Assembly (NCBI GenBank): GCA_012517905.1
Contig: JAAYUE010000028.1
Location: 1-46,453, forward strand
DNA: 46,453 nucleotides
Source: Clostridiales bacterium
GTDB taxonomy: Bacteria; Bacillota; Clostridia; Christensenellales; CAG-138
Reading direction: 5' to 3'
The number at the start of each line of letters is the position of its first letter. Within the stretch, counting starts at the first letter, position 1. Below are positions 30,842-38,489 of this stretch, piece after piece. Position numbers and translations under genes: made by a program. The notes beneath the pieces were generated by a model, which searched no databases, had not been told where the DNA came from, and saw only the letters and a list, made by a program, of their open reading frames with translations.

Positions 30842-31651
30842 ATGGGAACCACGATACCGACGCTGACGATCGTAGCCATGGGGTGTTCGGCGCTGAACGG
30901 CATTGCGCTGCCGGTCATACTGTATGTGTATGATCGCAAAAAGATGAAGGCGAACCACCTGCCGTTTTGGACCGGCTGCGTCACGTTTGTGCTCTTTGCG
31001 CTCGTGCTCGAGCAGCTCGCCTATGCGCTGCTCATGAAGTTTCCGGTCTGGTCGGCGATTACGGGCAGCGTCTGGATCTTCGGCCTCGTCGGCGGATTTT
31101 TCGCCGGGCTGTTTGAGGAGACGGGGCGGTTCGTCGCGTTTAAGACCGTGCTGCGCAAAAAACGCGGCAACGACGCAAACGCGCTCATGTACGGCGCGGG
31201 CCACGGCGGCGTGGAGGCGGTCATCCTGCTCAGCGTAACGATGTTTGTCAACATCGTCTACGCGCTGCAGTTCAACGCGGGAATCGCTACGCCAAATACG
31301 CTCGCAGCGGCGCAGGGACTGATGAACACGCCCGCGTGGATGTTCCTCGTCGGCGCGGTGGAGCGCATCGCCGCGGTCGCGCTGCACGTTTCGCTCTCCG
31401 TGCTCGTGTGGTTCGCCGCAAAGAACGGCAAGCGCTTCTGGCTCTACCCGCTCGCGATTCTGCTGCACCTCGTCGTGGACGCGGTCGCGGTCATCCTCTC
31501 GCGCCTCGGCGTCAACGTCTGGGTGATCGAGGGCGTGGTCTATGTCATGGCGGCGGCGCTCGTTGTGCTCGCCGTCGCGGTGTGGCGGCGAAACCATAAG
31601 GCCGAGGAGCCCGCGCAGCCGGAGGAAATGCCCGCCGCGGCGGAAGCATAA
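30842..31651 (+). CDS. YhfC-family intramembrane metalloprotease
   Basis: A 269-residue polytopic protein with about seven or eight membrane segments. The family motifs are present: EETGR (E92, E93, R96), HGGVE (H121, E125), E174 and HLVVDA (H209, D213), which should bind a metal within the membrane as in CPBP-type proteases. The C-terminal tail is acidic and soluble. AGGGGGGA precedes the ATG by 10 nt. It shares an operon with the membrane-anchored MerR gene, which makes that regulator a possible substrate. A terminator follows. Confidence 0.85.
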   Translation: MGTTIPTLTIVAMGCSALNGIALPVILYVYDRKKMKANHLPFWTGCVTFVLFALVLEQLAYALLMKFPVWSAITGSVWIFGLVGGFFAGLFEETGRFVAFKTVLRKKRGNDANALMYGAGHGGVEAVILLSVTMFVNIVYALQFNAGIATPNTLAAAQGLMNTPAWMFLVGAVERIAAVALHVSLSVLVWFAAKNGKRFWLYPLAILLHLVVDAVAVILSRLGVNVWVIEGVVYVMAAALVVLAVAVWRRNHKAEEPAQPEEMPAAAEA

Positions 31652-31667
31652 TCCGATTCGATAGCGG

Positions 31668-31692
31668 AAAAAGGCCCCTCGGGGCCTTTTTT
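31668..31692 (+). terminator. Terminator of the MerR-YhfC operon
   Basis: Ten-bp stem AAAAAGGCCC / GGGCCTTTTT with loop CTCG and T run. Confidence 0.9.
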
Positions 31693-31757
31693 GTATATCG
31701 CAGGCGCGCACCCGCACGGTATAATGAAACAAACGCGAATCGAGGAGGGCAGTCGAT

Positions 31758-32132
31758 TTGACGCTCAAAGAACGCGCCGCAAAACTGAAGACGGACGTCC
31801 CCGCCGTGTTTCTCGCGCTCCGGCGAACGGAGACCCCGTGGACGGCGAAGCTTGTCGCGGCGGTCACGGTCGCCTACGCGCTCTCGCCGATCGACCTCAT
31901 TCCGGACTTCATCCCTGTGCTGGGGTATCTGGACGACCTCATCCTCCTGCCCGCGCTCGTCGCGCTGACCGTGCGGCTCGTGCCGGGGGACGTGATGGAG
32001 CAATGCCGCGAGGAGGCGGAGGGCATGTGGCGCGAGGGCAGGCCGGTGCGCTGGTATTACGCCGTGCCCGTCGTGCTCTTTTGGCTGGCGATCGCGTATT
32101 GGATCGTCCGCGCGGTCGCAAACCGCGGCTGA
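31758..32132 (+). CDS. YkvA-type DUF1232 membrane protein
   Basis: A 124-residue protein with the DUF1232 core YALSPIDLIPDFIPVLGYLDDL, which spans the membrane, and a second C-terminal membrane helix (VPVVLFWLAIAYWIVRAV). The family's function is unknown. It starts with TTG at 31758, with GAGGAGG 8-9 nt upstream; no in-frame ATG exists near the domain start. A perfect TATAAT box at 31720-31725 marks its promoter, with only a poor -35. Confidence 0.85.
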   Translation: MTLKERAAKLKTDVPAVFLALRRTETPWTAKLVAAVTVAYALSPIDLIPDFIPVLGYLDDLILLPALVALTVRLVPGDVMEQCREEAEGMWREGRPVRWYYAVPVVLFWLAIAYWIVRAVANRG

Positions 32133-32150
32133 CGCGGAAAAACGGCGCGC

Positions 32151-32186
32151 AAAAACACCCCGTCGGACAAATTCCGGCGGGGTGTT
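32151..32186 (-). terminator. Terminator between converging YkvA and DUF1801 genes
   Basis: A 14-bp stem (32154-32167 / 32173-32186, one G-T pair). The T run is on the minus-strand side (TTTTT at 32155-32151), so it mainly serves the DUF1801 gene. Confidence 0.85.
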
Positions 32187-32190
32187 ACCG

Positions 32191-32550
32191 TTACTTTTTC
32201 GCGAGGTTCTGCGCTTTTCGAAATGCGGTGATGCGCTTGACGAGCTCGAGCGGCAGGGGCTGGTCCAGCGGGAACTGCGCCGTGCCCTTGCTGAGCTTGT
32301 AGGCGCTCAGCTCGTCCGCAAACGTCGCGATGCCGTCCGCGCCGGGGTAGAAGCCGATGTGGCTTTTGTAGCCCGCGAAATGCACGACGTTGCCTTTGAG
32401 GGTAAACGTCGGGATGCCGTAGGAAATCTTCTCCGTGGCTTCGGGGACGACTTCCAGTATCGCCGCGCGGAGGGCGTTGAGCTTTTCCTGTACCTCCGGC
32501 GGGAACTGGAGGATGTAGTCGGTGATGGGGGTAGGGGGTGTATGGGTCAT
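32191..32550 (-). CDS. DUF1801 domain protein
   Basis: A 119-residue soluble protein with the DUF1801 pattern: ITDYILQFPPEVQEKLNALR, ISYGIPTFTLKG and HFAGYKSHIGFYPG. Relatives in Bacillus (YdhG) have been described as iron chaperones, but the wider family is uncharacterised. AGGGAGG lies 5 nt before the ATG. It stands alone between a terminator and the promoter region of the AT-rich gene. Confidence 0.85.
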   Translation of the reverse strand: MTHTPPTPITDYILQFPPEVQEKLNALRAAILEVVPEATEKISYGIPTFTLKGNVVHFAGYKSHIGFYPGADGIATFADELSAYKLSKGTAQFPLDQPLPLELVKRITAFRKAQNLAKK

Positions 32551-32665
32551 GGTGCCCTCCCTATAGATAGATAGTATGAATATAGATTATCATAAAAATA
32601 TCTGATACTATAGTCAATGTTACAGATCCTGCTGGTCAATCAAATTGTGTAAGAAGGAGTTCAAA

Positions 32666-33493
32666 ATGGCTTTTGTTGAAGCAAAATGCCCTGCATGTGG
32701 TGGCACGATTCAATTGGACGATGCAAACGAAACTGGTTTTTGTATGTATTGTGGAACGAAGGTGCTGTTAAACGATTCGATTCCGAGAAGAGTAAAAGTT
32801 GATGGCATACAAACACTTGAGCAAAGGTTGAAGAATGCCGAAACATATGCAAAATTGAGTGAAATCGATAAGGCAATTACACTGTTGACACAGATAACTG
32901 AAGAGTTCACAAGCGATTATCATGCGTGGTGGATACTAGCAAAACTGAAATATGCATATGGCTTTTATTATGAGAATGAAGATGCAGGTCTTATTGATAA
33001 AATTGAATCTAGCAAGGAATATAAATATTGCAAGATTTTGCTTGAGGAAAACAAAGATAAAGATATCGAAAGTGAATATAGCAAATATGTTTTGCAGATA
33101 TCAACAAATATAAATAATTCTCAAAAAAAAATTGAAGCAACAATTACAGGCGATTATACTTATATTAACCATTGTTATCAAAATAATAAAGGGTATGAGG
33201 TTATAGACGACGATTTGTATTTTTGGGAGTTGATGGAGAATAATCAAGGTACCTATATGATATTAATTAAGACCGATATAAGAGAATTGAACATTCTTTC
33301 AATTCATAATAAAAATATTCTATTTCAGGACGGAAAAGTCTTTATAATGAGTAATGAGGTATCAGAATCTTATCTGCGTTGTCGTCAAACTTCTGACAAA
33401 CAAGAAAAAAAGCAACGAATAAAAGTCGGCTTATTATTAGCAGCGTTTGCAGCGGTTTTTGTTTTCCTAATTTTAGTTGCTATTTTTAGCTAG
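32666..33493 (+). CDS. AT-rich zinc-ribbon membrane protein, probably acquired
   Basis: A 275-residue protein. The N-terminal zinc ribbon is CPACGG (residues 8-13) with CMYCGT (about 27-32). Residues 45-135 look like a TPR-like helical segment (LEQRLKNAETYAKLSEIDKA, TSDYHAWWILAKL). A tail-anchor membrane helix lies at about 249-273. It is built like the zinc-ribbon/tail-anchored proteins common in Clostridia; function unknown. Base composition is the oddest in the window: very A+T-rich with AAT/AAA/ATA codons, while both neighbours are GC-rich. AAGGAG precedes the ATG by 8 nt. Confidence 0.8.
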   Translation: MAFVEAKCPACGGTIQLDDANETGFCMYCGTKVLLNDSIPRRVKVDGIQTLEQRLKNAETYAKLSEIDKAITLLTQITEEFTSDYHAWWILAKLKYAYGFYYENEDAGLIDKIESSKEYKYCKILLEENKDKDIESEYSKYVLQISTNINNSQKKIEATITGDYTYINHCYQNNKGYEVIDDDLYFWELMENNQGTYMILIKTDIRELNILSIHNKNILFQDGKVFIMSNEVSESYLRCRQTSDKQEKKQRIKVGLLLAAFAAVFVFLILVAIFS

Positions 33494-33594
33494 AAGTATT
33501 TTATTCCCTTCCTCTCCCCACCGTAATAAAGTCACCGACTATCGATCATGTTTTATCGTATTCTGTTCCCAAACAGGAGAGGCAGCAATTCAGC

Positions 33595-33840
33595 ATGGAA
33601 CAGGACGTAAAGAAGGAATCTGAAAAGAAGAGGAACTGGAAGCGGTATCTGCCGATGATGATTCTCGCCGTATTGGGCGCGATCGGCGGCTTTTTGTATT
33701 ATCGCTTCGTCGGCTGCGTCAGCGGCGCGTGTCCCATCACGTCCAATCCCTATATCTCCACTGTTTACGGCGGCGTGCTGGGCGTGCTGCTTGGTTATAT
33801 CGTTACCCCGGGAAAGAAAAAGGAGGAACAGGGCAAATGA
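33595..33840 (+). CDS. Small membrane protein, DUF6132-like
   Basis: An 81-residue protein with a charged N-terminus, two membrane segments (about 18-38 and 55-72) and a conserved loop GCVSGACPITSNPYISTVYGG between them. Such proteins are commonly encoded next to thioredoxin- or rhodanese-type redox genes. Its two cysteines (GCxxxxCP) could handle sulfur or redox signals at the membrane; that is inference. Its stop overlaps the start of the large oxidoreductase by 4 nt, so they are translated together. Confidence 0.8.
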   Translation: MEQDVKKESEKKRNWKRYLPMMILAVLGAIGGFLYYRFVGCVSGACPITSNPYISTVYGGVLGVLLGYIVTPGKKKEEQGK

Positions 33841-36302
33841 AAAAAGTTGTCATCATCGGCGGCGTTGCGGGTGGAGCCAGCTGCGCGGCAAGGCTTCGCA
33901 GACTGGACGAAACAGCCGAAATCGTGCTGCTCGAGCGCGGGGAATACATCTCCTACGCAAACTGCGGCCTGCCATATCACGTCGGCGACGTGATCAAGAC
34001 GCGTCAGGCGCTGCTGCTGCAGACGCCGGAGGCGATGCGCCAGAAGTTCCAGGTGGACGTCCGCGTGCAAAACGAAGTGCTCTCCATCGACCGTGAAAAG
34101 AAAACCGTGCTCGTCAAGAAGGCCGAGACGGGCGAAACGTATACGGAACCCTACGACGTGCTGGTCGTCTCGACCGGTTCGTCGCCGCTCAAGCCCCCCA
34201 TTCCCGGCATCGACTCCTCGCGCGTGCAGACGCTTTGGACCGTGCCGGACACCGACCGCGTCCGCGCGCTCGTGCGCGAGCAGGGCGTCAAGAGCGCTGC
34301 CGTCATCGGCGGCGGCTTCGTCGGGCTGGAGATGGCGGAAAACCTCCGCCACGCGGGGCTCGAGGTCAGCCTCATCGAGGCGCTCGACCAGGTCATGTCC
34401 CCGATCGACTTTGAAATGGCGCAACTGCTGCACGAAACCCTCGTGCAAAACGGCGTGGACCTCCACCTCGGCGACGCGGTGGAATCCTTCAACGACGTGG
34501 TCGGCGGCGTGGACATCAAGCTCAAGAGCGGCAAAACCGTCTCCGCCGAGCTTGTGATCCTCTCCATCGGAGTGCGCCCGAACGGCCAGCTCGCCAAGGA
34601 AGCGGGCCTTGCGGTCAACGCGCGCGGCGGCATCGTGGTCAACGACCACATGCTCACGTCCGATCCTTCCGTCTACGCCGTGGGCGACGTGGTGGAGGTG
34701 CAGGACTTCATCACAAAAGACCAGACCATGATCCCGCTCGCGGGCCCCGCCAACAAGCAGGGGCGCATCGCGGCGGACAACATCGCGGGGCTGGACGCGA
34801 CCTACGACGGCACGCAGGGCTCGTCCATCGCCAAGGTGTTCGACCTCTCGGTCGCCAGCACCGGCGAAAACGAGAAGACGCTTGTCAAGCGCGGCCTCGT
34901 GAAAGGCGTGGACTTCGAGTCCATCATCATCACGCAGAACAACCACGCGAGCTACTACCCCGGCGCGGTGCCGATGACGCTCAAGCTGCTCTTTTCCAAG
35001 GACGGCAAGAAGATCTTTGGCGCGCAGATCGTGGGCCGGGACGGCGTGGACAAGCGCATCGACGCCATCGGCGTAGCGACGCGCCTCGGCGCTTCCGTCA
35101 CGGAGCTCAAGGAGCTGGAGTTCGCGTATGCGCCGCCGTACTCCTCGGCGAAGGACCCGGTCAACATGCTGGGCTTCGTTGCGGAAAACGTGCTCAAGGG
35201 AATCGTGAAGTTCTCGCCCTGGAATATCGAGGAGACGAACAAGGACGCGGTGCTGCTGGACGTGCGCGAGGACGCGGAGCTGCTGGCCTACTCGCTGCCC
35301 GGCGCGAAGCATATCCCGCTCGGCCAGCTCAGAAGCCGCCTCGGCGAGCTCGACCCGTCGAAGGAATACATCACCTTCTGCGCCATCGGCGTGCGCTCCT
35401 ACAACGCGGCGCGCATCCTGAGCCAGCACGGCTTTGGCAATGTTTCCGTCTATCCCGCCGGCACCAGATTCTATCAATCAACGCATTATGAGGAGGTCAG
35501 CCCCATGCCGTATACGAAGAACGAACCCGTCCACGACAGCGGCAACGCGGAGACCGCGAACGTACCCGTCGCGGCCATGCGCGTCGACTGCAGCGGCATG
35601 CAGTGCCCCGGCCCGATCATGAAGGTGTTTGAAACCATGAAGGAGATGAAGGACGGCCAGGTCATGGAAGTCTCCGCCAGCGATCCCGGCTTTGCGCGGG
35701 ATATCGTCGCCTGGGCGCGGCGCACCGGCAACACGCTTTTGAGCAACGAGCGCGTCGGAAACGACTACGTGGCGCTGGTGAAAAAAGGCTCGGGCGCGGG
35801 CGTGACGCAGAAGATTCCGCAGTCCCCCGCGGGCGACGGCAAGACCATCATCGTCTTCTCCGGCGACCTCGACCGCGTGCTGGCGAGCTTCATCATCGCA
35901 AACGGCGCGGCGGCCATGGGACGGCCGGTGACCATGTTCTTCACCTTCTGGGGGCTCAACGTCCTGCGTAAATCGAACAAGGTCAAGGTGAAAAAGAGCT
36001 TCATCGAGAGCATGTTCGGCGGCATGATGCCCCGCGGAACGGGTAAGCTCACGCTCAGCAAACTGAACATGGCCGGCATGGGCACCGCCATGATGAAGAT
36101 GGTCATGAAGAAGAAGAACGTCGACTCGCTCGAAACGCTGATTCAGAAGGCGATGAAGGCGGGCGTGAAGATCGTCGCCTGCACCATGAGCATGGACATC
36201 ATGGGCATCAAGGAAGAGGAGCTCATCGACGGCATCGAACTCGGCGGCGTCGGCGCTTACCTCGGCGACGCGGAAGAGAGCAACGTCAACCTCTTCATCT
36301 GA
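33837..36302 (+). CDS. CoA-disulfide reductase fused to rhodanese, TusA and DsrE domains
   Basis: An 821-residue four-part sulfur enzyme. Residues 1-450: pyridine-nucleotide-disulfide oxidoreductase of the CoA-disulfide reductase/NADH oxidase class (VVIIGGVAGGASCAARL, redox C43 in SYANCGLPYHVG, NAD loop VIGGGFVGLEMAE). About 460-545: rhodanese domain with C515 in ITFCAIGVRS. About 580-655: TusA/SirA domain with DCSGMQCPGP (C590). About 668-821: DsrE/DsrF/DsrH-like domain. Together they suggest relay of persulfide sulfur between modules with NAD(P)H-driven reduction. AAGGAGG precedes the ATG. A perfect 14-bp terminator follows. Confidence 0.9.
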   Translation: MKKVVIIGGVAGGASCAARLRRLDETAEIVLLERGEYISYANCGLPYHVGDVIKTRQALLLQTPEAMRQKFQVDVRVQNEVLSIDREKKTVLVKKAETGETYTEPYDVLVVSTGSSPLKPPIPGIDSSRVQTLWTVPDTDRVRALVREQGVKSAAVIGGGFVGLEMAENLRHAGLEVSLIEALDQVMSPIDFEMAQLLHETLVQNGVDLHLGDAVESFNDVVGGVDIKLKSGKTVSAELVILSIGVRPNGQLAKEAGLAVNARGGIVVNDHMLTSDPSVYAVGDVVEVQDFITKDQTMIPLAGPANKQGRIAADNIAGLDATYDGTQGSSIAKVFDLSVASTGENEKTLVKRGLVKGVDFESIIITQNNHASYYPGAVPMTLKLLFSKDGKKIFGAQIVGRDGVDKRIDAIGVATRLGASVTELKELEFAYAPPYSSAKDPVNMLGFVAENVLKGIVKFSPWNIEETNKDAVLLDVREDAELLAYSLPGAKHIPLGQLRSRLGELDPSKEYITFCAIGVRSYNAARILSQHGFGNVSVYPAGTRFYQSTHYEEVSPMPYTKNEPVHDSGNAETANVPVAAMRVDCSGMQCPGPIMKVFETMKEMKDGQVMEVSASDPGFARDIVAWARRTGNTLLSNERVGNDYVALVKKGSGAGVTQKIPQSPAGDGKTIIVFSGDLDRVLASFIIANGAAAMGRPVTMFFTFWGLNVLRKSNKVKVKKSFIESMFGGMMPRGTGKLTLSKLNMAGMGTAMMKMVMKKKNVDSLETLIQKAMKAGVKIVACTMSMDIMGIKEEELIDGIELGGVGAYLGDAEESNVNLFI

Positions 36303-36323
36303 TTCCGAAGCGACAACACGACG

Positions 36324-36358
36324 ACGGCGCGCCGCAACAGATTGCGGCGCGCCGTTTT
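36324..36358 (+). terminator. Terminator after the sulfur-fusion enzyme
   Basis: A 14-bp perfect stem ACGGCGCGCCGCAA / TTGCGGCGCGCCGT with loop CAGA and a TTTT end. Confidence 0.92.
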
Positions 36359-36373
36359 GCGCGGCGGAAGAAA

Positions 36374-36402
36374 TTGTGTTTTACAGCATGAGATCGTATA
36401 AT
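36374..36402 (+). promoter_or_regulatory. Promoter of the 142-residue orphan gene
   Basis: TTGTGT (36374-36379), 17-bp spacer, perfect TATAAT (36397-36402); leader about 34 nt. Confidence 0.7.
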
Positions 36403-36442
36403 GAATGCAGAGAGGCCAGATTTTTTATGGGAGGGGAATCGT

Positions 36443-36871
36443 ATGAAGCGCGATCTGATGCAGGAAATCGAAAATCAGCTGTCTACAATGGGGATTTCTG
36501 TCACCAGGGGAGACAAAACCGACCTTTCAATCGACGCCGAGCTGCTGGACGCGAGCTTTTCCACCGGCAAGAAAAAGCCGCGCTATGAAGCGTCCATCCT
36601 GCTCGAGGAGCACGACAAAGCCGTGAAGATGTATGAAAAGACGACCGAGATCAGCGCCGGCGTGTCCTTCGGCATGAGCGGGGAGTCGTCGTTTCAGAGC
36701 GGGAGCACGCTGTTTCGCAAGGTCAAGAGCGTGCAATACGGGCCGGAGGGCAAGGTGTTCGAATACAACTTCGACATCGGCGCCATCACCAAGGCGGTCA
36801 AGACCGCCGCGCTCGCACAAGGGTGGTCGTTTAAGACTGTCATCCTGAAAAAGAACGCCATGTACCGCTGA
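36443..36871 (+). CDS. Hypothetical protein, 142 residues
   Basis: No family recognised. Soluble, mixed alpha/beta, about two thirds polar. Visible stretches are ASILLEEHDKAVKMYEKTTE, a Gly/Ser-rich loop GVSFGMSGESSFQSGST and a C-terminal helix GAITKAVKTAALAQGWSF ending in a basic tail. The ATG at 36443 is preceded by GGGAGGGG at 8 nt; a longer frame begins inside the promoter region. It is a single-gene unit between a terminator and a possible small transcript. Confidence 0.7.
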   Translation: MKRDLMQEIENQLSTMGISVTRGDKTDLSIDAELLDASFSTGKKKPRYEASILLEEHDKAVKMYEKTTEISAGVSFGMSGESSFQSGSTLFRKVKSVQYGPEGKVFEYNFDIGAITKAVKTAALAQGWSFKTVILKKNAMYR

Positions 36872-36904
36872 GCGAAAATTTGATCCGGATGCCGCAAAAC
36901 CGCT

Positions 36905-37017
36905 TGCGGGAGGATCGAGCGCATGTTACAATGTAATAGTTCAGAATTCTATCGCAGAATGGATTCAGCGGAGCGGAACGACAGGCCGCCTGCGGGAGAG
37001 ATCCCACAGGCGGTTTT
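36905..37017 (+). ncRNA. Possible small RNA unit: promoter and terminator without a clear gene
   Basis: TTGCGG (36903-36908), a 17-bp spacer and TACAAT (36926-36931) are followed about 55 nt later by a hairpin CCGCCTGCGGGA / TCCCACAGGCGG (36986-37013, one mismatch, loop GAGA) with TTTT. A transcript of about 75-80 nt would result. A short frame crosses the hairpin and is not convincing as a gene. The hairpin could instead be the late terminator of the preceding gene. Confidence 0.35.
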
Positions 37018-37073
37018 CAGTTTTCCGGCGGCCGATGGTGGGGCGGATACCGTGCGTTTGTCACAACCTGCGC

Positions 37074-37102
37074 TGTGCACGCTGCGGGCGATATGATATA
37101 AT
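37074..37102 (+). promoter_or_regulatory. Promoter of the PH-domain gene
   Basis: TGTGCA (37074-37079), 17-bp spacer, perfect TATAAT (37097-37102), 30 nt before the start codon. Confidence 0.65.
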
Positions 37103-37132
37103 TCCACCATCAACGAAACGGAGGAACGCACT

Positions 37133-37516
37133 ATGGCGGACGTCGTCTGGAAGGATCGCAAGCGCATCATATTCGGCTTGCCCTGGACGTTTACGCGTTA
37201 TTCCCTGACGCAGGAAAAGCTGATCGTCGACACGGGCTTCATCAGCCGCAAGGAAGATGAAATCCGCCTCTACCGCATTCTGGACATCACGCTCAAGCGG
37301 CCGCTGGGCCAGCGCATCTGGGGCCTCGGCACCATCTCGCTGAACACGGCGGACAAGACCTCCCCCGAGGTCGAGATCAAGCGCATCAAACACGCAAAGC
37401 GGGTCAAGGAAATGCTTTCGGACATGATCGAGCGGGAGCGGGACGAGAAGCGCATTGCCGCGCGCGAGTTCATGGGCTACGGGGACATGGACGACGATGT
37501 GGATCACATCAACTGA
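37133..37516 (+). CDS. Bacterial PH-domain protein
   Basis: A 127-residue soluble protein matching the bacterial PH (bPH_2, YdbS/YdbT-like) domain: RYSLTQEKLIVDTGFISRKE, EIRLYRILDITLKRPLGQR and GLGTISLNTADKTSPEVEIK form the beta barrel, followed by a helix (HAKRVKEMLSDMIERERDEK). Unlike YdbT it lacks membrane helices. Role unknown, possibly binding at the membrane surface. GGAGG lies 8 nt before the ATG. A single gene with its own promoter and terminator. Confidence 0.83.
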   Translation: MADVVWKDRKRIIFGLPWTFTRYSLTQEKLIVDTGFISRKEDEIRLYRILDITLKRPLGQRIWGLGTISLNTADKTSPEVEIKRIKHAKRVKEMLSDMIERERDEKRIAAREFMGYGDMDDDVDHIN

Positions 37517-37528
37517 AGGCTGGAACAA

Positions 37529-37572
37529 CAAAAAACGGGCGGATGCACGAGACGGCGTCGGCCCGTTTTTTT
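37529..37572 (+). terminator. Terminator after the PH-domain gene
   Basis: Ten-bp stem AAAAACGGGC / GCCCGTTTTT around a 20-nt loop that itself contains GACGGCGTC, followed by a T run. Confidence 0.85.
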
Positions 37573-37603
37573 CAACGTGGTGCGGCGATTCCAAAGCTGT
37601 TTT

Positions 37604-37622
37604 TTTCAACACAATGTTGAAA
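37604..37622. promoter_or_regulatory. Perfect inverted repeat upstream of the DUF5058 operon
   Basis: TTTCAACA-CAA-TGTTGAAA, 8-bp arms, 26 bp upstream of the -35 box. It could be an activator or repressor site; no obvious regulator is encoded next to it. Confidence 0.4.
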
Positions 37623-37648
37623 TACAAACGCAAATCCAGTCGATCGGA

Positions 37649-37676
37649 TTGAATAAACGGCGAAATCTGCTATAAT
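37649..37676 (+). promoter_or_regulatory. Promoter of the DUF5058 operon
   Basis: TTGAAT (37649-37654), 16-bp spacer, extended -10 TGC-TATAAT (hexamer 37671-37676). Confidence 0.7.
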
Positions 37677-37738
37677 AGGCACAATATATACTATATATAA
37701 TGGAATCGTATCAGTCATATTCAGAAGGGAGAATCGGG

Positions 37739-38473
37739 ATGGAATTTAACTCAAACAGCGGCTTTCTGTACGTCATCGTCAGCATCGTGATCCTGTTCGT
37801 ATTGCTGCAGTCCGTCGTCTTTTTCGTCAAGGCGTGGAGGCGCGGCAAGGAGCTGGGCATGGATGTGAAGGCCCTCAAAAAAACCGTCGGTTCGTCCGCG
37901 GTGTTCACCATTGCGCCGGCGTTTGCCATTTTGCTGGGCGTGATCGCGCTGAGCAAGGCGCTCGGCTTTCCTCTGCCGTGGCTGCGCCTCACCGTCATCG
38001 GCTCGCTGACCTATGAAGCCACGGCGGCCGCCGCGGCGGCGAGCGCGGTCGGCGCCACGCTGGCGGAGCGGGTGACCGATCCGAAGATCTTCACCGCCAT
38101 CGCCTGGGTCATGGCGCTCGGCATCGTGCCGGGGCTCGTGTTGGTTCCGGCGCTCGGAAAAAAGATTGAAAACGGCGTGAGCAGCATCAAGAGCAAGGAC
38201 TCCAAGTGGGGACAGATCTTCCTCTCCGGGTTGTTCCTTGGCATGATCTCCGCGTTTCTTGGGCTGGTGTTTGCCGATGTGCACGCGGGGCTCACAGGAT
38301 GGATCCCGGTGTTCGTCATGCTGGCCAGCGCCGTGCTGATGATCGTCTGCGGACTGTTGAGAAAAATCATCAAAGCGAAGTGGATCGAGGACTACGCCCT
38401 GCCGATCAGCCTGCTTGGCGGCATGGCGCTGTCCATTCCGATCACGCAGCTCGTGCAGAGCATTGCGGGTTAA
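37739..38473 (+). CDS. DUF5058 family membrane protein
   Basis: A 244-residue polytopic protein with about seven membrane segments. The N-terminus FLYVIVSIVILFVLLQSVVF and the stretch SSAVFTIAPAFAILLGVIALSKALGFPLPWLRL are typical of DUF5058 proteins. The Ala-rich TYEATAAAAAASAVGATLAE segment may line a membrane cavity. The family is uncharacterised and usually sits beside a second membrane protein, as here. AGAAGGGAG precedes the ATG. The partner gene begins 16 nt after this stop, so both are probably subunits of one membrane complex, perhaps a transporter. Confidence 0.8.
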   Translation: MEFNSNSGFLYVIVSIVILFVLLQSVVFFVKAWRRGKELGMDVKALKKTVGSSAVFTIAPAFAILLGVIALSKALGFPLPWLRLTVIGSLTYEATAAAAAASAVGATLAERVTDPKIFTAIAWVMALGIVPGLVLVPALGKKIENGVSSIKSKDSKWGQIFLSGLFLGMISAFLGLVFADVHAGLTGWIPVFVMLASAVLMIVCGLLRKIIKAKWIEDYALPISLLGGMALSIPITQLVQSIAG

Positions 38474-38489
38474 AGGAGGGAGAAGCATC

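Noticed and set aside
36921-37097. Short plus-strand frame beginning ATGTTACAATG
   Set aside because: It starts within a likely -10 box, has no ribosome site and runs through a terminator hairpin.
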